Assembly (NCBI GenBank): GCA_000507305.1
Contig: DF239552.1
Span: forward strand, 186,001-250,000
DNA from: Breviolum minutum Mf 1.05b.01
Taxonomy: Eukaryota > Sar > Dinophyceae > Suessiales > Symbiodiniaceae
DNA length: 64,000 nt
Direction of reading: 5' to 3'
Shown here: positions 12,521-22,554 of the stretch, piece after piece
How the letters are laid out: each line of letters begins with the position of its first letter
Position numbering within the stretch: position 1 is the stretch's first letter
Position numbers and translations under genes: made by a program
The notes under the pieces: model-generated
Told to the model about the DNA's origin: nothing
The model's input: only the letters and a program-made list of their open reading frames with translations
Databases searched by the model: none

Positions 12521-12716
12521 GTGCAAAAGAAAAAAAAGAAGGTGCCGAAGGCCAAGATAGTCAAAGGTGATGGGACCACAATTTTACCAAATGGTGAAAT
12601 TGCTTGTGGTGGTTGGCCCAAAGATCGACCGTTTGCGGATTTGAATGGCCATCCGCGACAGACGGCAACGCAAGCTGCTGAATGGGTTCGCAAGGACGGG
12701 TACACAACCTACGCAT
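12521..12716 (+). CDS. exon of unknown protein with Lys-rich start
   Basis: Follows CTCATCCTAG| in phase 0 with a basic run (VQKKKKKVPKAKIVKGDG). It continues through PNGEIACGGWPKDRPFADLN to CTACGCAT|GTAACATGG. The donor GT is immediately fused to the octamer, so the intron begins exactly at the element end. Function unknown; a DNA- or RNA-binding role for the basic run would be a guess. Confidence 0.5.
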
Positions 12717-13837
12717 GTAACATGGCTCCTCTCAAGACTGCCCATATTTAAATATACAGTAGAGACATATTTACATACCATACATATGCACGGAAACATT
12801 GACACATACATACTGGAAATACACATGTACATGCATACAGACTTTCATTTATACATCATACATATCGCTTTACATACAAAAAAGCAAACATATTCTCACA
12901 TCTACATATCATATACATATGTACTTATACAGAGAATGAATATAGATGTTTTTTACAGCAGCATAATCAATGAGAGCGGCATGTGGCATCTCAAGGGTAC
13001 TTCAAACTTTTGAAGCAGAGTCCATGTTAGTATGGACAATGTAAGAAGTTTCATCGAGTAGTCATTTCGATTTCAAAAACGTATACTATTCCAAAACTCA
13101 GGCTCACAGGGTCGAGTGTGGGCCCTGCAGGCCACAAAAAGAGCATTTGATTTTTTGCAGAAACATGGTGACGTGACTGGCACTCCGTTGCTGGGGAGCC
13201 AACAGAAGTTGACGGTGACATCATCTTTTACGGGGTGCTTTGACTGTGATGTTCCAATGTTTTCCTCGTAATGATATGAAAGGCATTCTGTTTTTTTCTT
13301 GTTTCCCGATTTTATAGATTAATGCCACCCTGAAGTGTAACATAGCCTCTGAAAAAATGATGGTTGTTAGACTATTTTCCTTTCGCAGTTCCTTTTTCTA
13401 GCGTCTTCTCATGGCAAAGGATAGATGCATCGGCAAGGGCTTTGAAAATTCTCCAGGCTACAGGGAAATGTGGCCTGGAGTTTGACCTAGACACTCTGCC
13501 GAATTGCTGATCATTTTTCTATATTTTGAACCTTTCTAGGCAAAATTGCTTAGGGCATGTTTGCACCATAAAGGGGAACCACGTTAAATGAGACAATGCC
13601 TCTTGCTGGGCGTCTTTCATGCGATTTCCGAGGCGTCGGCGATTGATTCCAGCCGCAACGTACAGAAGGGCTTGCTTGCAGACAAGTTCTTTTGCGGCCA
13701 TTGCATTTTCTCAAATGCAACTCTATGCAGACTTTTGTGTTCAAGTTTTCCACCCAAAAAAAGTATATGGTTGAAGGGAGATAAGGGAGTCCATGTTAGT
13801 GGTTCAGAAGTGAAAACATATTTGGATCCCCAGCAAG

Positions 13838-14000
13838 GTGATGGACATGGTCGATAAAGACACACAGAAGGAGCTCAACAATGCAAAGGATTCAACGGCG
13901 ATCTCAGCCATTCTTAAAAAACCTAGTGTGCGGTGGCAATTGCGCGGAAAGTGCTTGAGGCATCCCGATGCGAAAGGAGGTTGCCTGTTCCCAGTGATGT
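13838..14000 (+). CDS. exon of unknown protein
   Basis: After CCCAGCAAG| the frame reads VMDMVDKDTQKELNNAKDST, then KPSVRWQLRGKCLRHPDAKG. It appears coding by composition. The 3' boundary is uncertain; a TGACATAGCAGCC / GGGGCTATGTTAGG pair at 14003-14056 marks the start of the following intron region. No family recognised. Confidence 0.45.
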
Positions 14001-14209
14001 CTGACATAGCAGCCTGGCTTACTGATTATATATCTTGTTTAGGGGCTATGTTAGGTGTGGTAGTTTTAAAAATATATGAGTATGGGTTTGCTATTCGTTT
14101 CGTAAACCTGTTGAAAATGTAATCGCAAAATGAAAGATCTCAAAACATCATATATGATTGCCTTGTGAGGAGCTTGGCGGTGTCAGCTGCCGAGATGATT
14201 CATGTGCAG

Positions 14210-14359
14210 GTTCTATGAAAAAGGAAGAGGGCATTGGGCGAAAGGCTGCCTTAGTTTCTTGGGAGTGGCACAAGCGCCATGGAACAAAACTGCTGGTAGC
14301 AGAAAACGTAGTAACTGGATCAATACATACTAAATGTGCGGAAGTGATGACGGAAGAAG
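14210..14359 (+). CDS. exon of unknown protein
   Basis: Bounded by CATGTGCAG| and a strong donor (GAAGAAG|GTGAGT). It reads SMKKEEGIGRKAALVSWEWH, then KLLVAENVVTGSIHTKCAEV. No family recognised. Its outgoing phase does not join the next candidate directly, so an exon may be missing between them. Confidence 0.5.
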
Positions 14360-14579
14360 GTGAGTATTCAACAAGAGTACTTCATACTGCGCCAGAGGAT
14401 GCGGGGTACGGCGCAGTAAAGCGTTGTCGCGCTTGGCACCTAGCCTACATTGACTTTAGCAATTTTGGTTCTGAAAGATTCACCAAACAAAGTAGGAACC
14501 GGGGGCCATGTTAAACAGAAGGGGAAATAATTTATCATTTCATCACCGTATTCATCACCAACCTTCCCCCCTACAGCGA

Positions 14580-14656
14580 CTAACATAGATCCTGCCAGGA
14601 TATGGTTGGAAAACTATTTATCTTTTGGGATAGGAACCTGTCAGGATCTTTGTTAG
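14580..14656. repeat. short inverted-repeat element
   Basis: 77 bp. The left end CTAACATAGATCCTGCCAGG and the reverse complement of the right end, CTAACAAAGATCCTGACAGG, differ at two of twenty positions. One of the cleanest element boundaries in the zone. Confidence 0.75.
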
Positions 14657-14679
14657 TTCATGGGAGGGCTCTGCCTCAG

Positions 14680-14830
14680 GACCATTGCATTGAGGAAGGA
14701 CTGCGCACGATGGGTAGGTGATCCTGTTGCTGCATATGCGCACATCAGAGAGGCTTTCATCAATGGCAAGCAAATGGGAATTGAAGACGCATTCTGGTGT
14801 ACTGATGAGAAACTGTTCCTGGAAAGTTGA
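14680..14830 (+). CDS. terminal-type exon of unknown protein
   Basis: Follows a good acceptor (GGCTCTGCCTCAG|). It reads RKDCARWVGDPVAAYAHIRE, then AFINGKQMGIEDAFWCTDEK, to a TGA at 14828-14830. There is no ATG, so it must be an internal or last exon. Composition is clearly protein-like. No family recognised. Confidence 0.5.
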
Positions 14831-15030
14831 AGTTTGGGATGTTTAGCTTGTTTCGATTTTCGTGAGAAAATACATGTACACTTCATCGAAAACCAAAAAT
14901 GCACATAATGTAAGAACAGAACAGCAAATATTTTCACATAAGGTATCGGTATGCCACACATTTTTTCAGTTGTAGCTTTTTGCTCCTGGATTTTGTGGAG
15001 ATACCAGAAAAAAACCTACCTTCACCAAAA

Positions 15031-15110
15031 CTAACATGCATTCCCTATAGGAAAGGGTTTTCCCATCGATATTGGGAGAATGTAGTTATTATCAAAAGGA
15101 GCCATGTTAG
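15031..15110. repeat. short inverted-repeat element
   Basis: CTAACATGCATTCCC at the left and GAGCCATGTTAG at the right, 80 bp apart. A second, diverged pair (GCTAACCTGGCC / GACAGGTTAGTC) follows at about 15306-15398. Confidence 0.6.
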
Positions 15111-15579
15111 TCTTCTGGATGGCCATTCTCTTACCAAGGCTGGAGCAAGAAAGAAGAGACTGTGAAACCCAGCAAAAGAAATACTCTGAGTCCTGGGAGT
15201 GACATGGATGCAATTTAATACGCAAACGTACTGTATGTGCTTTCACGAGGGTCGGTGGAAACCATCTTTTTGGCCGTCCATTCTCTGGTTGGAAAGACGA
15301 TCGGCTAACCTGGCCTCTGCGTTCATTAAGGTCAATGCTCACAGAGTTTGAACAGAGAAACTTACGTGAGTGCTGGGACCATCTAATGAAGGACAGGTTA
15401 GTCAAACCTTTGAACAAGGTTGTTACATGTCTGTTTCTACTGTTTCCTCTTTTCGATCATGTGTCACACTCGCTGGCACAGCCGAAACTCACGGCAAAAC
15501 TTTTGTAAGATTGTTTGTACTAACAAGGCCTTGATGTTTCCTGGGTTTATAATCCTAACCTCCTCATCAGCATAGACAG

Positions 15580-15657
15580 GAGTGTCCAGAATTGGAAGAA
15601 GTTCACTGCGGTGTGCCGCAGCAAAGCGGCAAGTTCAAGCGGATGACTTCAAAGAGA
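15580..15657 (+). CDS. short candidate exon
   Basis: After CATAGACAG| the phase-0 frame reads ECPELEEVHCGVPQQSGKFK then RMTSKR. The 3' boundary is not clear. A low-confidence part of the same zone. Confidence 0.3.
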
Positions 15658-15829
15658 AGGATCTGTTATGACATGCTGCTCTCCATAGTCCCATTGTCCA
15701 TTTGTGTGTGTTGCCCAATTTTATCCTTTTGTTCTTTGATTGATGAAGCAACATGCTGTCTTTATGAAAGTGATTTGCAATGGTTTCATGTGTCACGTGA
15801 TTCCAAGCGATTACCATTCTCATCCATTC

Positions 15830-15924
15830 TCTAAAAATAACGTAGCCCCTGAAAACTTACATTCCCAAAAGGAAATTAGTATTCCAAGCATCATTTCTCA
15901 GGGTCTATGTTAAACTTCGGGGGA
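15830..15924. repeat. MITE with CCCCTGAAAAC ends
   Basis: The left half reads AACGTAGCCCCTGAAAACTT. The right half reads TTCTCAGGGTCTATGTTAAA followed by CTTCGGGG. The interior (TTCCAAGCATCATTTCTCAG) matches the element at 25463-25565 (TTCCAACCATCATTTTTCAG), so both belong to one family. Confidence 0.65.
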
Positions 15925-16687
15925 TTCAGATTTCAAAAGCTAAGTAAAGACTAATGAGTACTGCGATTTTGCTGCCACTGCATTTTTCCAAACATATCCT
16001 TTTTCTCCAAACAGGACTTTACCCACTTTCACGACAAAAGACCAGATATGGTGCAAGAAACTGGGTAGATGGATGACGTCATTGGAGAAGCTCACGGTCA
16101 TGGGATTCCCAACAACGAGTGAGATCTGCAAAGTTTACAATGTCGAGACTTAGCTGTGTCCACGTTAGTTTACAGACATCAATTCTTCGACACGAATTCC
16201 AGTACAGCACCGTGCCCCCACACCAAGACATAACCTGTAAACAGATGCCTTCAAGCCTTTCTCAACTGTGTGAAACACTTCAAACAACTCCACTGCCCCC
16301 TGTAAGGATCCTATGCAGATTTCCGTTTGGAAAGATATGCATTCCCGTGTGGGAAATTCCCAGCACTTGCCCACAGCAGTCACTGATCACAAAAAAATGG
16401 CAGTTTTGGGTGGGGCTCATCAATAGATAAAGGGTGTGCTCTTAACATGGCCTTCCAACAGCGAGGTTTTTTGTAGTCTACATGTTCTCCAACGCCTGTC
16501 ATTCTTGAATAGGTAATGCCTTCTAGGTTCAGCTGACCTTAACCTGGCCTCTGATCTAGTACAAATATGAATGCTTAGACTGCTCATGACAGCGATGAAG
16601 AATGACTTGATGGGACATGTTTTAACCCGGCAGTCACCACTTTTTGTTTCCTGCTATGTTTCATGAGGCGATGGTCCTGTTGGCAGT

Positions 16688-18340
16688 TCTTTGCACGGTA
16701 GACTTTCTTCCGAAGAGTTGCCTTCCACCATCCATCCATTGGAACTATGAATTGGTGCATGTTCCTGCGGATGGGCGCTGTTTCTGGTATTGCATTTTTG
16801 TCGCTACACAATTGTCCATGAGAGGTTTGTTTGGATGGAGCAAAAGGCCTAGATCTTCTTTGGGTTTTTGCGGTGGGCAAGATGAAATCACTGAACGAGA
16901 GATGATGCTTAACTGGCTCACCCGACTAGACCTTCCAGATCAAATCAGGCAAAAAATCACCAAAGCAGAGTCGGTTGAAGATGAAGAAATTGATCCTGGG
17001 GCTTTGAAAATACACTTTTTGAAGGTAAATGATTTGAACTAGAACCCCTTAACATGGCCTCGCAAAAGCAGTTTGGTTGATTCAGTTAAAACTTTCTAAG
17101 ATACCTGAACTACGGTGTTGCTGGGGAAAAGACACCAATGGATACAATAGATCTACATACTTCCTAACATGGCTTTTTCCTTCACCTGGTGAGGTCCTTT
17201 GCAGTGTGGAAGTTTTTGGGTTAGGACGGTGACAAAAAGAACAAAACCTGAAATCGGACATATGTTTTTTCTTGATTAATTTCAATATGAAAAGTGTTCA
17301 CTTTTGGACGAATTTTGAGCTTGCAAAGGGGGTCCCCCACAATGGAGGAGGCAAGTGGCCATTTTGCAGGGTTTTGCACCATTTTGCATCAAAATGAGAT
17401 CCACCAACAACTTGGAACGTACAAATGCCTTGGGGAATACAGTTTTGAAGGAAAGGGATTTGAACTAATGACCCTTAACATGGCCTCGCAAAAGCAGTTT
17501 GGTTGATTCAGTTAAAACTTTCTAGGATTCCTAAACCATGGTGTTGCTGGGGAAAAGACACCAATGGATACGATAGATCTACATACTTCCTAACATGGCT
17601 TTTTCCTTCACCTGGTGAGGTCCTGTGCCGTGTGGAAGTTTTTGGGTTAGGAGGGTGACAAAAAGAACAAAACCTGAAATCGGACATATGTTTTTTCTTG
17701 ATTAATTTCAATATGAAAAGTGTTCACTTTTGGACGAATTTTGAGCTTGCAAAGGGGGTCCCCCACAACGGAGGAGGGAAGTGGCCATTTTGCAGAGTTT
17801 TGCATCATTTTGCATCAAAACGAGATCCACCAACAACTTGGGACGTACAAATGCCTTGGGGAATACAGTTTTGAAGGAAAGGGATTTGAACTAATGACCC
17901 CTTAACATGGCCTCGCAAAAGCACTTCGGTTGATTCAGTTAAAACTTTCTAGGATTCCTAAACCATGGTGTTGCTGGGGAAAAGACACCAATGGATACAA
18001 TAGATCTACATACTTCCTAACATGGCTTTTTCCTTCACCTGGTGAGGTCCTTTGGCGTGTGGAAGTCTTTTAGATTGGGACGTGTTGACTAGTGTTTGGG
18101 AAACCTCCAGTGTCGTTGTGCTGCTGCGCAAAGGAATGGGCCTGCAAGGCTCTGAAAGTCCGAATTGCAGTTGTGACTGGAAACGTGCGAGAGGGCGTTG
18201 CTGCAACAAAAACGTTTTCTTGGATGGAAAAGGATTGGCCTGAAATTTGGATTTGGCACCATTGGTCAAAGGATGGAGCAGGCAACAAAGCGCAGCATTT
18301 TTCGTTGATTTCCAAGGAGACTGTTTCAAAAGAACATGAT
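16688..18340 (+). CDS. OTU-type cysteine protease domain, split by introner units (exons 16688-17024 and about 18111-18340)
   Basis: The first exon (112 codons, acceptor TGTTGGCAG|, donor TTTGAAG|GTAAAT) contains VPADGRCFWYCIFVA. This fits the OTU signature with catalytic Asp and Cys in DGxC followed by an aromatic residue. The second exon carries LKVRIAVVTGN and then IWIWHHW...QHFSLIS, matching the strand and the catalytic His (H-F/Y-x-L) that end OTU domains. Known OTU domains cleave ubiquitin linkages, and some transposons encode them. Between the halves lie two 81-base in-frame mini-exons with introner units. The acceptor of the second exon is uncertain: CCTCCAG| at 18110 does not keep phase, GCGCAAAG| at 18133 does. 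Activity is inferred from motifs only. Confidence 0.65.
17025..18065 (+). repeat. tandem array, 426-427 bp unit of introner plus 81-base mini-exon
   Basis: TTAACATGG recurs at 17049, 17475 and 17902, and CTAACATGG about 115 bp after each. Two mini-exons, 17370-17450 and 17796-17876, follow GCCATTTTGCAG| and are exactly 27 codons, open in the phase left by the OTU exon (end TNALGNTVLK). Their donor is GAAG|GAAAGG, a GA start in place of GT. The third unit breaks off near 18065. Confidence 0.85.
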
Positions 18341-18356
18341 GTTTTAATTTGGTTTA

Positions 18357-18838
18357 CTAACATGGCCCTTTGTATTTCAATCGAGCTGTGAGATCTTCAG
18401 CTGGGAATCTAAATTAATTTAAAACAGGCTGGCGCCTGTGGCCGCCGACCCGGGTAATTATCCTGGGGGTAGACCTAAGTAGAGTCCCATTTTTTGGGAA
18501 AAGAAAGGCAACTCTACTTTTTCAGTTTCCGGCGGTTTTCTGGTTTGTGATCACTGGGCTCGTCTAGATTTGTTTTGAAGTGGGTTGGAAGTCTAGGTTT
18601 TTCTGTGATTTTGTCAAGTTCTGACCTCTGGGTTGGAAGTCAGGGTTTTTCTGTGATTTTGTAAGGTTCTGACCTCTGAAAAAATGTTCAATTTGCTTCC
18701 TTGCCCCAACTCTATTAGTCTATTAGATACAGTTGGTTTTGAAGTGGCCCCCCAAGGCAGATCAATGGGATCTTCAGCTGGGAATCTAAATTAATTTACA
18801 GCGGTTGTCCTTTTCTTTTTTTGCAAGGGTCCATGTTA
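18357..18838. repeat. long intron-like element with internal direct repeat
   Basis: ACTAACATGGCCC at the left and GGTCCATGTTAAAGG at the right, about 480 bp apart. Inside, GATCTTCAGCTGGGAATCTA and the next ten bases occur at about 18391 and again at about 18770. A GGTTGGAAGTC...TTTTTCTGTGATTTTGT segment is also duplicated at 18585-18665. Confidence 0.55.
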
Positions 18839-18881
18839 AAGGTTTTAATGGTTTTAGCTGGGTAGTAATTTCTTTGTTGAG

Positions 18882-19168
18882 GAGTGTGAACTGCTTCGTG
18901 GAGAGAAACCATTGCCAGAGTCACCCCCGAAAAAGACAGACGAGACAAGCAAAAAGGAGAAACTCAAACTCCCTCAGAATGCTGAAGACTTGGAATCCCA
19001 TTTGGCATGGCAAGCCAAGTTGTCAGAGAAGGTTTGGGGTGAGTACCAATCCGCCAAGGGGGTGGAGAGAAAAGTGGACCCCAATTCTGGGCCTTTCTTC
19101 GAAGTCACCATGCCTAACGAAGAGCACAAAATCAGTGTCTATGAAAAGGAACCTTGCAAAATGTTATG
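18882..19168 (+). CDS. exon, charged protein of unknown function
   Basis: Acceptor TTTCTTTGTTGAG| and a perfect donor (GTTATG|GTAAGT). The peptide starts ECELLRGEKPLPESPPKKTD, then is Lys/Glu-rich, then AWQAKLSEKVWGEYQSAKGV. It probably precedes the SAP-like exon. The intron after it repeats the zone pattern (TTTTGAGAAAAGGGATATAG, then CTATGTTAG). Confidence 0.55.
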
Positions 19169-19335
19169 GTAAGTTGTGGTTTTGAGAAAAGGGATATAGA
19201 ACTGACCCTTAGAAAATGATTTTAACAGGCTATGTTAGTTGTGTTGAAAAAATGCAGTGCATCGTTTCCTGTTTCCTGAACTTGGCATCCCACAAAAAAG
19301 ATGTAATGGAACTAATGGAGGCTATGTTAGGGTAG

Positions 19336-20310
19336 CCATTCATCACCCAATGCCATCACTGTCATTTGGTTTTCGGTAAGGATTTCAACAACAACATCGC
19401 TGACACATTGGATGAAGTCTTATTCCTAGCAAAGCTCAGAGATGAGAAGTGGGCAGAGTTGCACAAGTTGAAGGTCTACGAGGTGAAAAACATAGCTAAA
19501 GCTTTGAAAATACCAATCAAGGCATCATTCAGGAAAGATCAGATCAAGGGCGCCATTGTGAAAGAAGATTGTAGGACAGCATTGAAAGGAGATATAGAGA
19601 CAGCAAATTATAAGAAAAACACAGCAGAGAAAAATGACGAAAAAATGCAGCCACTTACTGCAAAGATCAAGAAAGAAAAAACTGATGCTTCAACATCTTC
19701 ACATGTGCAAGTGGATGCACAAACCATGAAAGAGCCAGTCGTTGCATCAGTGAAGAAAGAAAAACATGATGAGGAAACCAAAGCAACGGATGGTGAAAAC
19801 AAGATTCCGCCTCCTCAAGTGCCTGAACCACCTGAACCTGAAGCAGCGGATGCAATGGACAAACCCAAAGATGTGATTACTCTGCATCCTCAGACTGCAA
19901 AAGTCTTTGGATCTGAAGCTGAGGGCACTAACATGGACACTGAGAAAGAAGAGAATTTGCTTTCTACTTTTTTGCCAAACCTGGGGGAGGAAACGCAAAA
20001 GAAAGAGGAATCAAACAAGGTTCTCTTCCGAGATGCAGAGGTCATTGTTCCAGGAATCAGCTTGAAAAAGATGAAGATGGCATTGGACAATGATCCAAAC
20101 CCAGCTGTAGGCAATGAAATTATTGCTGTTTTGGGTAGCACAGATGTTACAAAATACAGGTATACCAGACCATGCTTGGCGGGTATGGTGGTGGGCAACC
20201 CAATAGAACGGCAAGAATTTTGGGATAAAGTCGGGCAACACTTGGAGAAAAGAGGGGCTTTGGCTATTATGCGTTCAGCTAACTCTGTTTTCAGCATTAC
20301 TGATGTTTCT
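19336..20310 (+). CDS. large exon with SAP-like DNA-binding motif and Lys/Glu-rich tail
   Basis: One open frame of more than 320 codons from TTAGGGTAG|. Near its start, ELHKLKVYEVKNIAKALKIP followed by IKASFRKDQIKGAI fits the SAP helix-extended loop-helix pattern (Leu-rich, Lys before the second helix), a domain that binds AT-rich DNA. Then comes a low-complexity Lys/Glu region with IKKEKTD and VKKEKHD, an acidic Pro/Glu stretch, and an ordered end (GSTDVTKYRYTRPCLAGMVV). The 3' boundary is near 20310; the following bases are AT-rich intron. There is no ATG at the start, so it is an internal exon. SAP is a moderate call. Confidence 0.6.
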
Positions 20311-20614
20311 AGGTCTGAATGTGAGATGTCTAAGGCTATGTTTTTATATATTTCACCTAAATACAATATATTTAAATATATGTCCCCAAAACCTTTTTAA
20401 ACAAAATTTTTTGGGGCAACTCTACGGCCTAACCTTCGGGGACGTATCGTTTCGGGCATTGGGGACCTCGAAGCAGAAGGAAAATAGGGGATTTCAAAGA
20501 CAGTTCCCTTTTCAACAACCATCGGGGCATCCTTTATATATGTTTCCTTTATGTTTCTATATGTATCTTTTAAACTTTGGTAAGTGAACCTGGGCCTGGA
20601 CATGGTTGCCACAA

Positions 20615-20940
20615 CTTAGGTTTTGGAAAACATCCCTTTGCGCTGCAAGGTGGCCAATGTGATCTACATTTTTGACTTACCAGTTGGAACACCCCTTGGA
20701 CAAAATGAAAATTGCTTTGACCATGTCCAAGTGAAGGCTTTTGATGTAGAGCATGGATTGGATATCACCCCAAAGGAAGGTGCAGTCTTATTTCAGCCAA
20801 CTGGAAAGCTAGGTGGTTTGCAGCATGGTTTGTTACGGGTTGGAGATGAGCGTGACCTTCTATCACATGTGGAAGTGGCCAAGCTTTCAGAAGTCACGAC
20901 CGAAGAACGCTTGAACACAAAAAGGACTTGGGTTCCTAAA
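20615..20940 (+). CDS. exon of unknown protein
   Basis: Follows GCCACAACTTAG| and reads VLENIPLRCKVANVIYIFDL, then PVGTPLGQNENCFDHVQVKA. It is open to a TAG that lies inside CCATGTTAGG at 20946, so the donor must be slightly earlier. The element end marks the intron, and a second copy (GGGCCATGTT) follows at about 21044. No family recognised. Confidence 0.55.
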
Positions 20941-21066
20941 AACTATTGTTTTCAAAATCCATGTTAGGTAGACAGCAAAAGAAACATTGATAAACTGATA
21001 CAGTAATCAGTAGATAGAAAAACATATGAAACACATGCTCCAGGGGCCATGTTCAAATGCAACCAG

Positions 21067-21583
21067 GAAGCGAATGGAAGAAAGGCAAGCGGTGGGTGAA
21101 GAGAAACGATTGAATAGAAGCAATAGTCTCAAATCCATGCAAGAGGAGGTGGAGGTGCTAAAGGAGCGTTTGAGTGTTGAGAAGGCCTCACAATATGTTT
21201 GGTGCAAAATTCTTGGTTTGATCATTCATCCCGATACCCATGGATCCAACAAAGCCCGAGACCTTCCGTGGATTACCAACTTTGAACAAGTTTGTGGGGA
21301 ATCCATCCAGGATGTTCCAATGGCATTCCAAGTCCCATCCAGTGAACTGTCATTTGAAGAAGTCGTGGTGCGTGTGTCAACGCAAATTTCTGATGTCAAG
21401 AAAGAAGTGGACAAACGTGAGAAGATGCTGAAAAACAAGGAGGATAGGTTGGCTTCATTGCAGAGTCGTCAGGAAAGGGACGAGGCTAGAATGCAACGAA
21501 AAGTAGAAAAGGTTGTGAGGGAGAAAGAATCTGGACAAGAAATTGCTGCCATTGAGATGCGAAAGACTCTCGATGGAAGAAAG
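21067..21583 (+). CDS. coiled-coil exon
   Basis: After CAACCAG| the frame reads KRMEERQAVGEEKRLNRSNS, with a heptad-like stretch (LKSMQEEVEVLKERLSVEKA). A globular part follows (HPDTHGSNKARDLPWITNFE), then a second long coiled coil (EVDKREKMLKNKEDRLASLQ). It ends AAG|GTTTGG. The intron that follows holds a clean inverted pair at 21601-21670. A coiled-coil region before a transposase HTH would suit multimerisation, but that is inference. Confidence 0.6.
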
Positions 21584-21600
21584 GTTTGGTTCACCTAAGA

Positions 21601-21670
21601 CTAACATGGCTTTGGAGTGGGTCCATTTCCCTTAAACTTCAGTTGTTAAACCAGTCCAAGGCCATGTTAG
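21601..21670. repeat. introner-like inverted-repeat element in an intron
   Basis: 70 bp; CTAACATGGC at the left and GCCATGTTAG at the right form a perfect 10-base inverted repeat, extending imperfectly inward (TTTGG / CCAAG). It lies 17 bp after the donor of the coiled-coil exon. Confidence 0.75.
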
Positions 21671-21894
21671 TTTTAGAGAGGGTATTATCACTTTAACCCT
21701 CAGCATTGCCATCACCGTAACTTTTTTGTTGTAGGATGCAGGGTTGGTCATTGGCTTCTTTTTGAAATACAGTAGTTTCTTTTCAGGGACTATGTTAGGG
21801 ACATCCAAAGGATCACCATTGCTGATCATCTACGATGGTGTGAGTTATCTTTGAATTTTTTGTTTTTGGATGATACGTTGCTGTAAATCCCAAG

Positions 21895-22469
21895 GAAACG
21901 GAGGAGGCAGCAGTATCACGCCAAGCCAAAAAAAATGAACAAGAATGTGAGGCGAACCAGAGCAAGAGCCACCATGGACCAGGGAGCATTCAGTGAACCC
22001 TTGAATACGCCTCGAAGGACTATTAACATAGACTCCAAACTGAAAGTAGTCCAATTCTATCTGAAGATGTTGAAAGAGAAAAAGGCAGCTGAAGAGTTCT
22101 TGCAGGAGCCTCGAGTGATAGGTATGAGTCAAGGAGAAAGAAAGGAATGGAGGGAGAAAAGACAAACAGCAAAGCAGAAAAGAAAGATCAATTTGCAGAA
22201 AGAGTGTCAACAAAAGTTTCCGGAAACAGTGGGCAAGTCATCTGTTCGCAAGTGGGTCAAGAAGGCAAAGCATGAAGGATGGAGTCAAATGCCAGAGACT
22301 TTGAGATGTAGAATGGTAGCTACAAACAATTCTTGGCGGAAAAAGTTTGGTCTTCCTGCGAAGGGTCGGCCACAAGGTGGCCGGATCCCGGTGAGCCTTC
22401 AGAAAGAGCTGGATGTTTTAATGGTGGAGCTAACTTCTGGCTCTAGTGCGATCAGTGAACGACGAGAAA
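21895..22469 (+). CDS. helix-turn-helix exon of DDE-type transposase
   Basis: Acceptor AAATCCCAAG|. The start is very basic (KRRRQQYHAKPKKMNKNVRR). IDSKLKVVQFYLKMLKEKKA is the first helix pair of a psq/CENP-B-like HTH. After a Lys-rich insertion come SSVRKWVKKAKHEGW (recognition helix with WVK) and LPAKGRPQGGRIPVSLQKEL, a linker typical before the second HTH of CENP-B-like transposases. The frame runs to a TGA at 22510, but a +1 frame carries on with LRLAGSFEGYSYPDALGNHQ to the donor at about 22552 (TCAAA|GTAAGC). A splice or frameshift therefore lies near 22465. Confidence 0.6.
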
Positions 22470-22554
22470 TCGTTACAGATCAATGCATTGCGACTTGCTG
22501 GCAGTTTTGAGGGCTACTCTTACCCTGATGCCTTGGGGAATCACCAGAATCAAA

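Noticed and set aside
13519-13865. Overlapping - strand frames near 13.5-13.9 kb
   Set aside because: No splice sites on that strand and they oppose a better + strand exon.
19925-19936. TAACATGG inside the SAP-like exon
   Set aside because: The long frame is uninterrupted across it and there is no second end nearby; probably chance.
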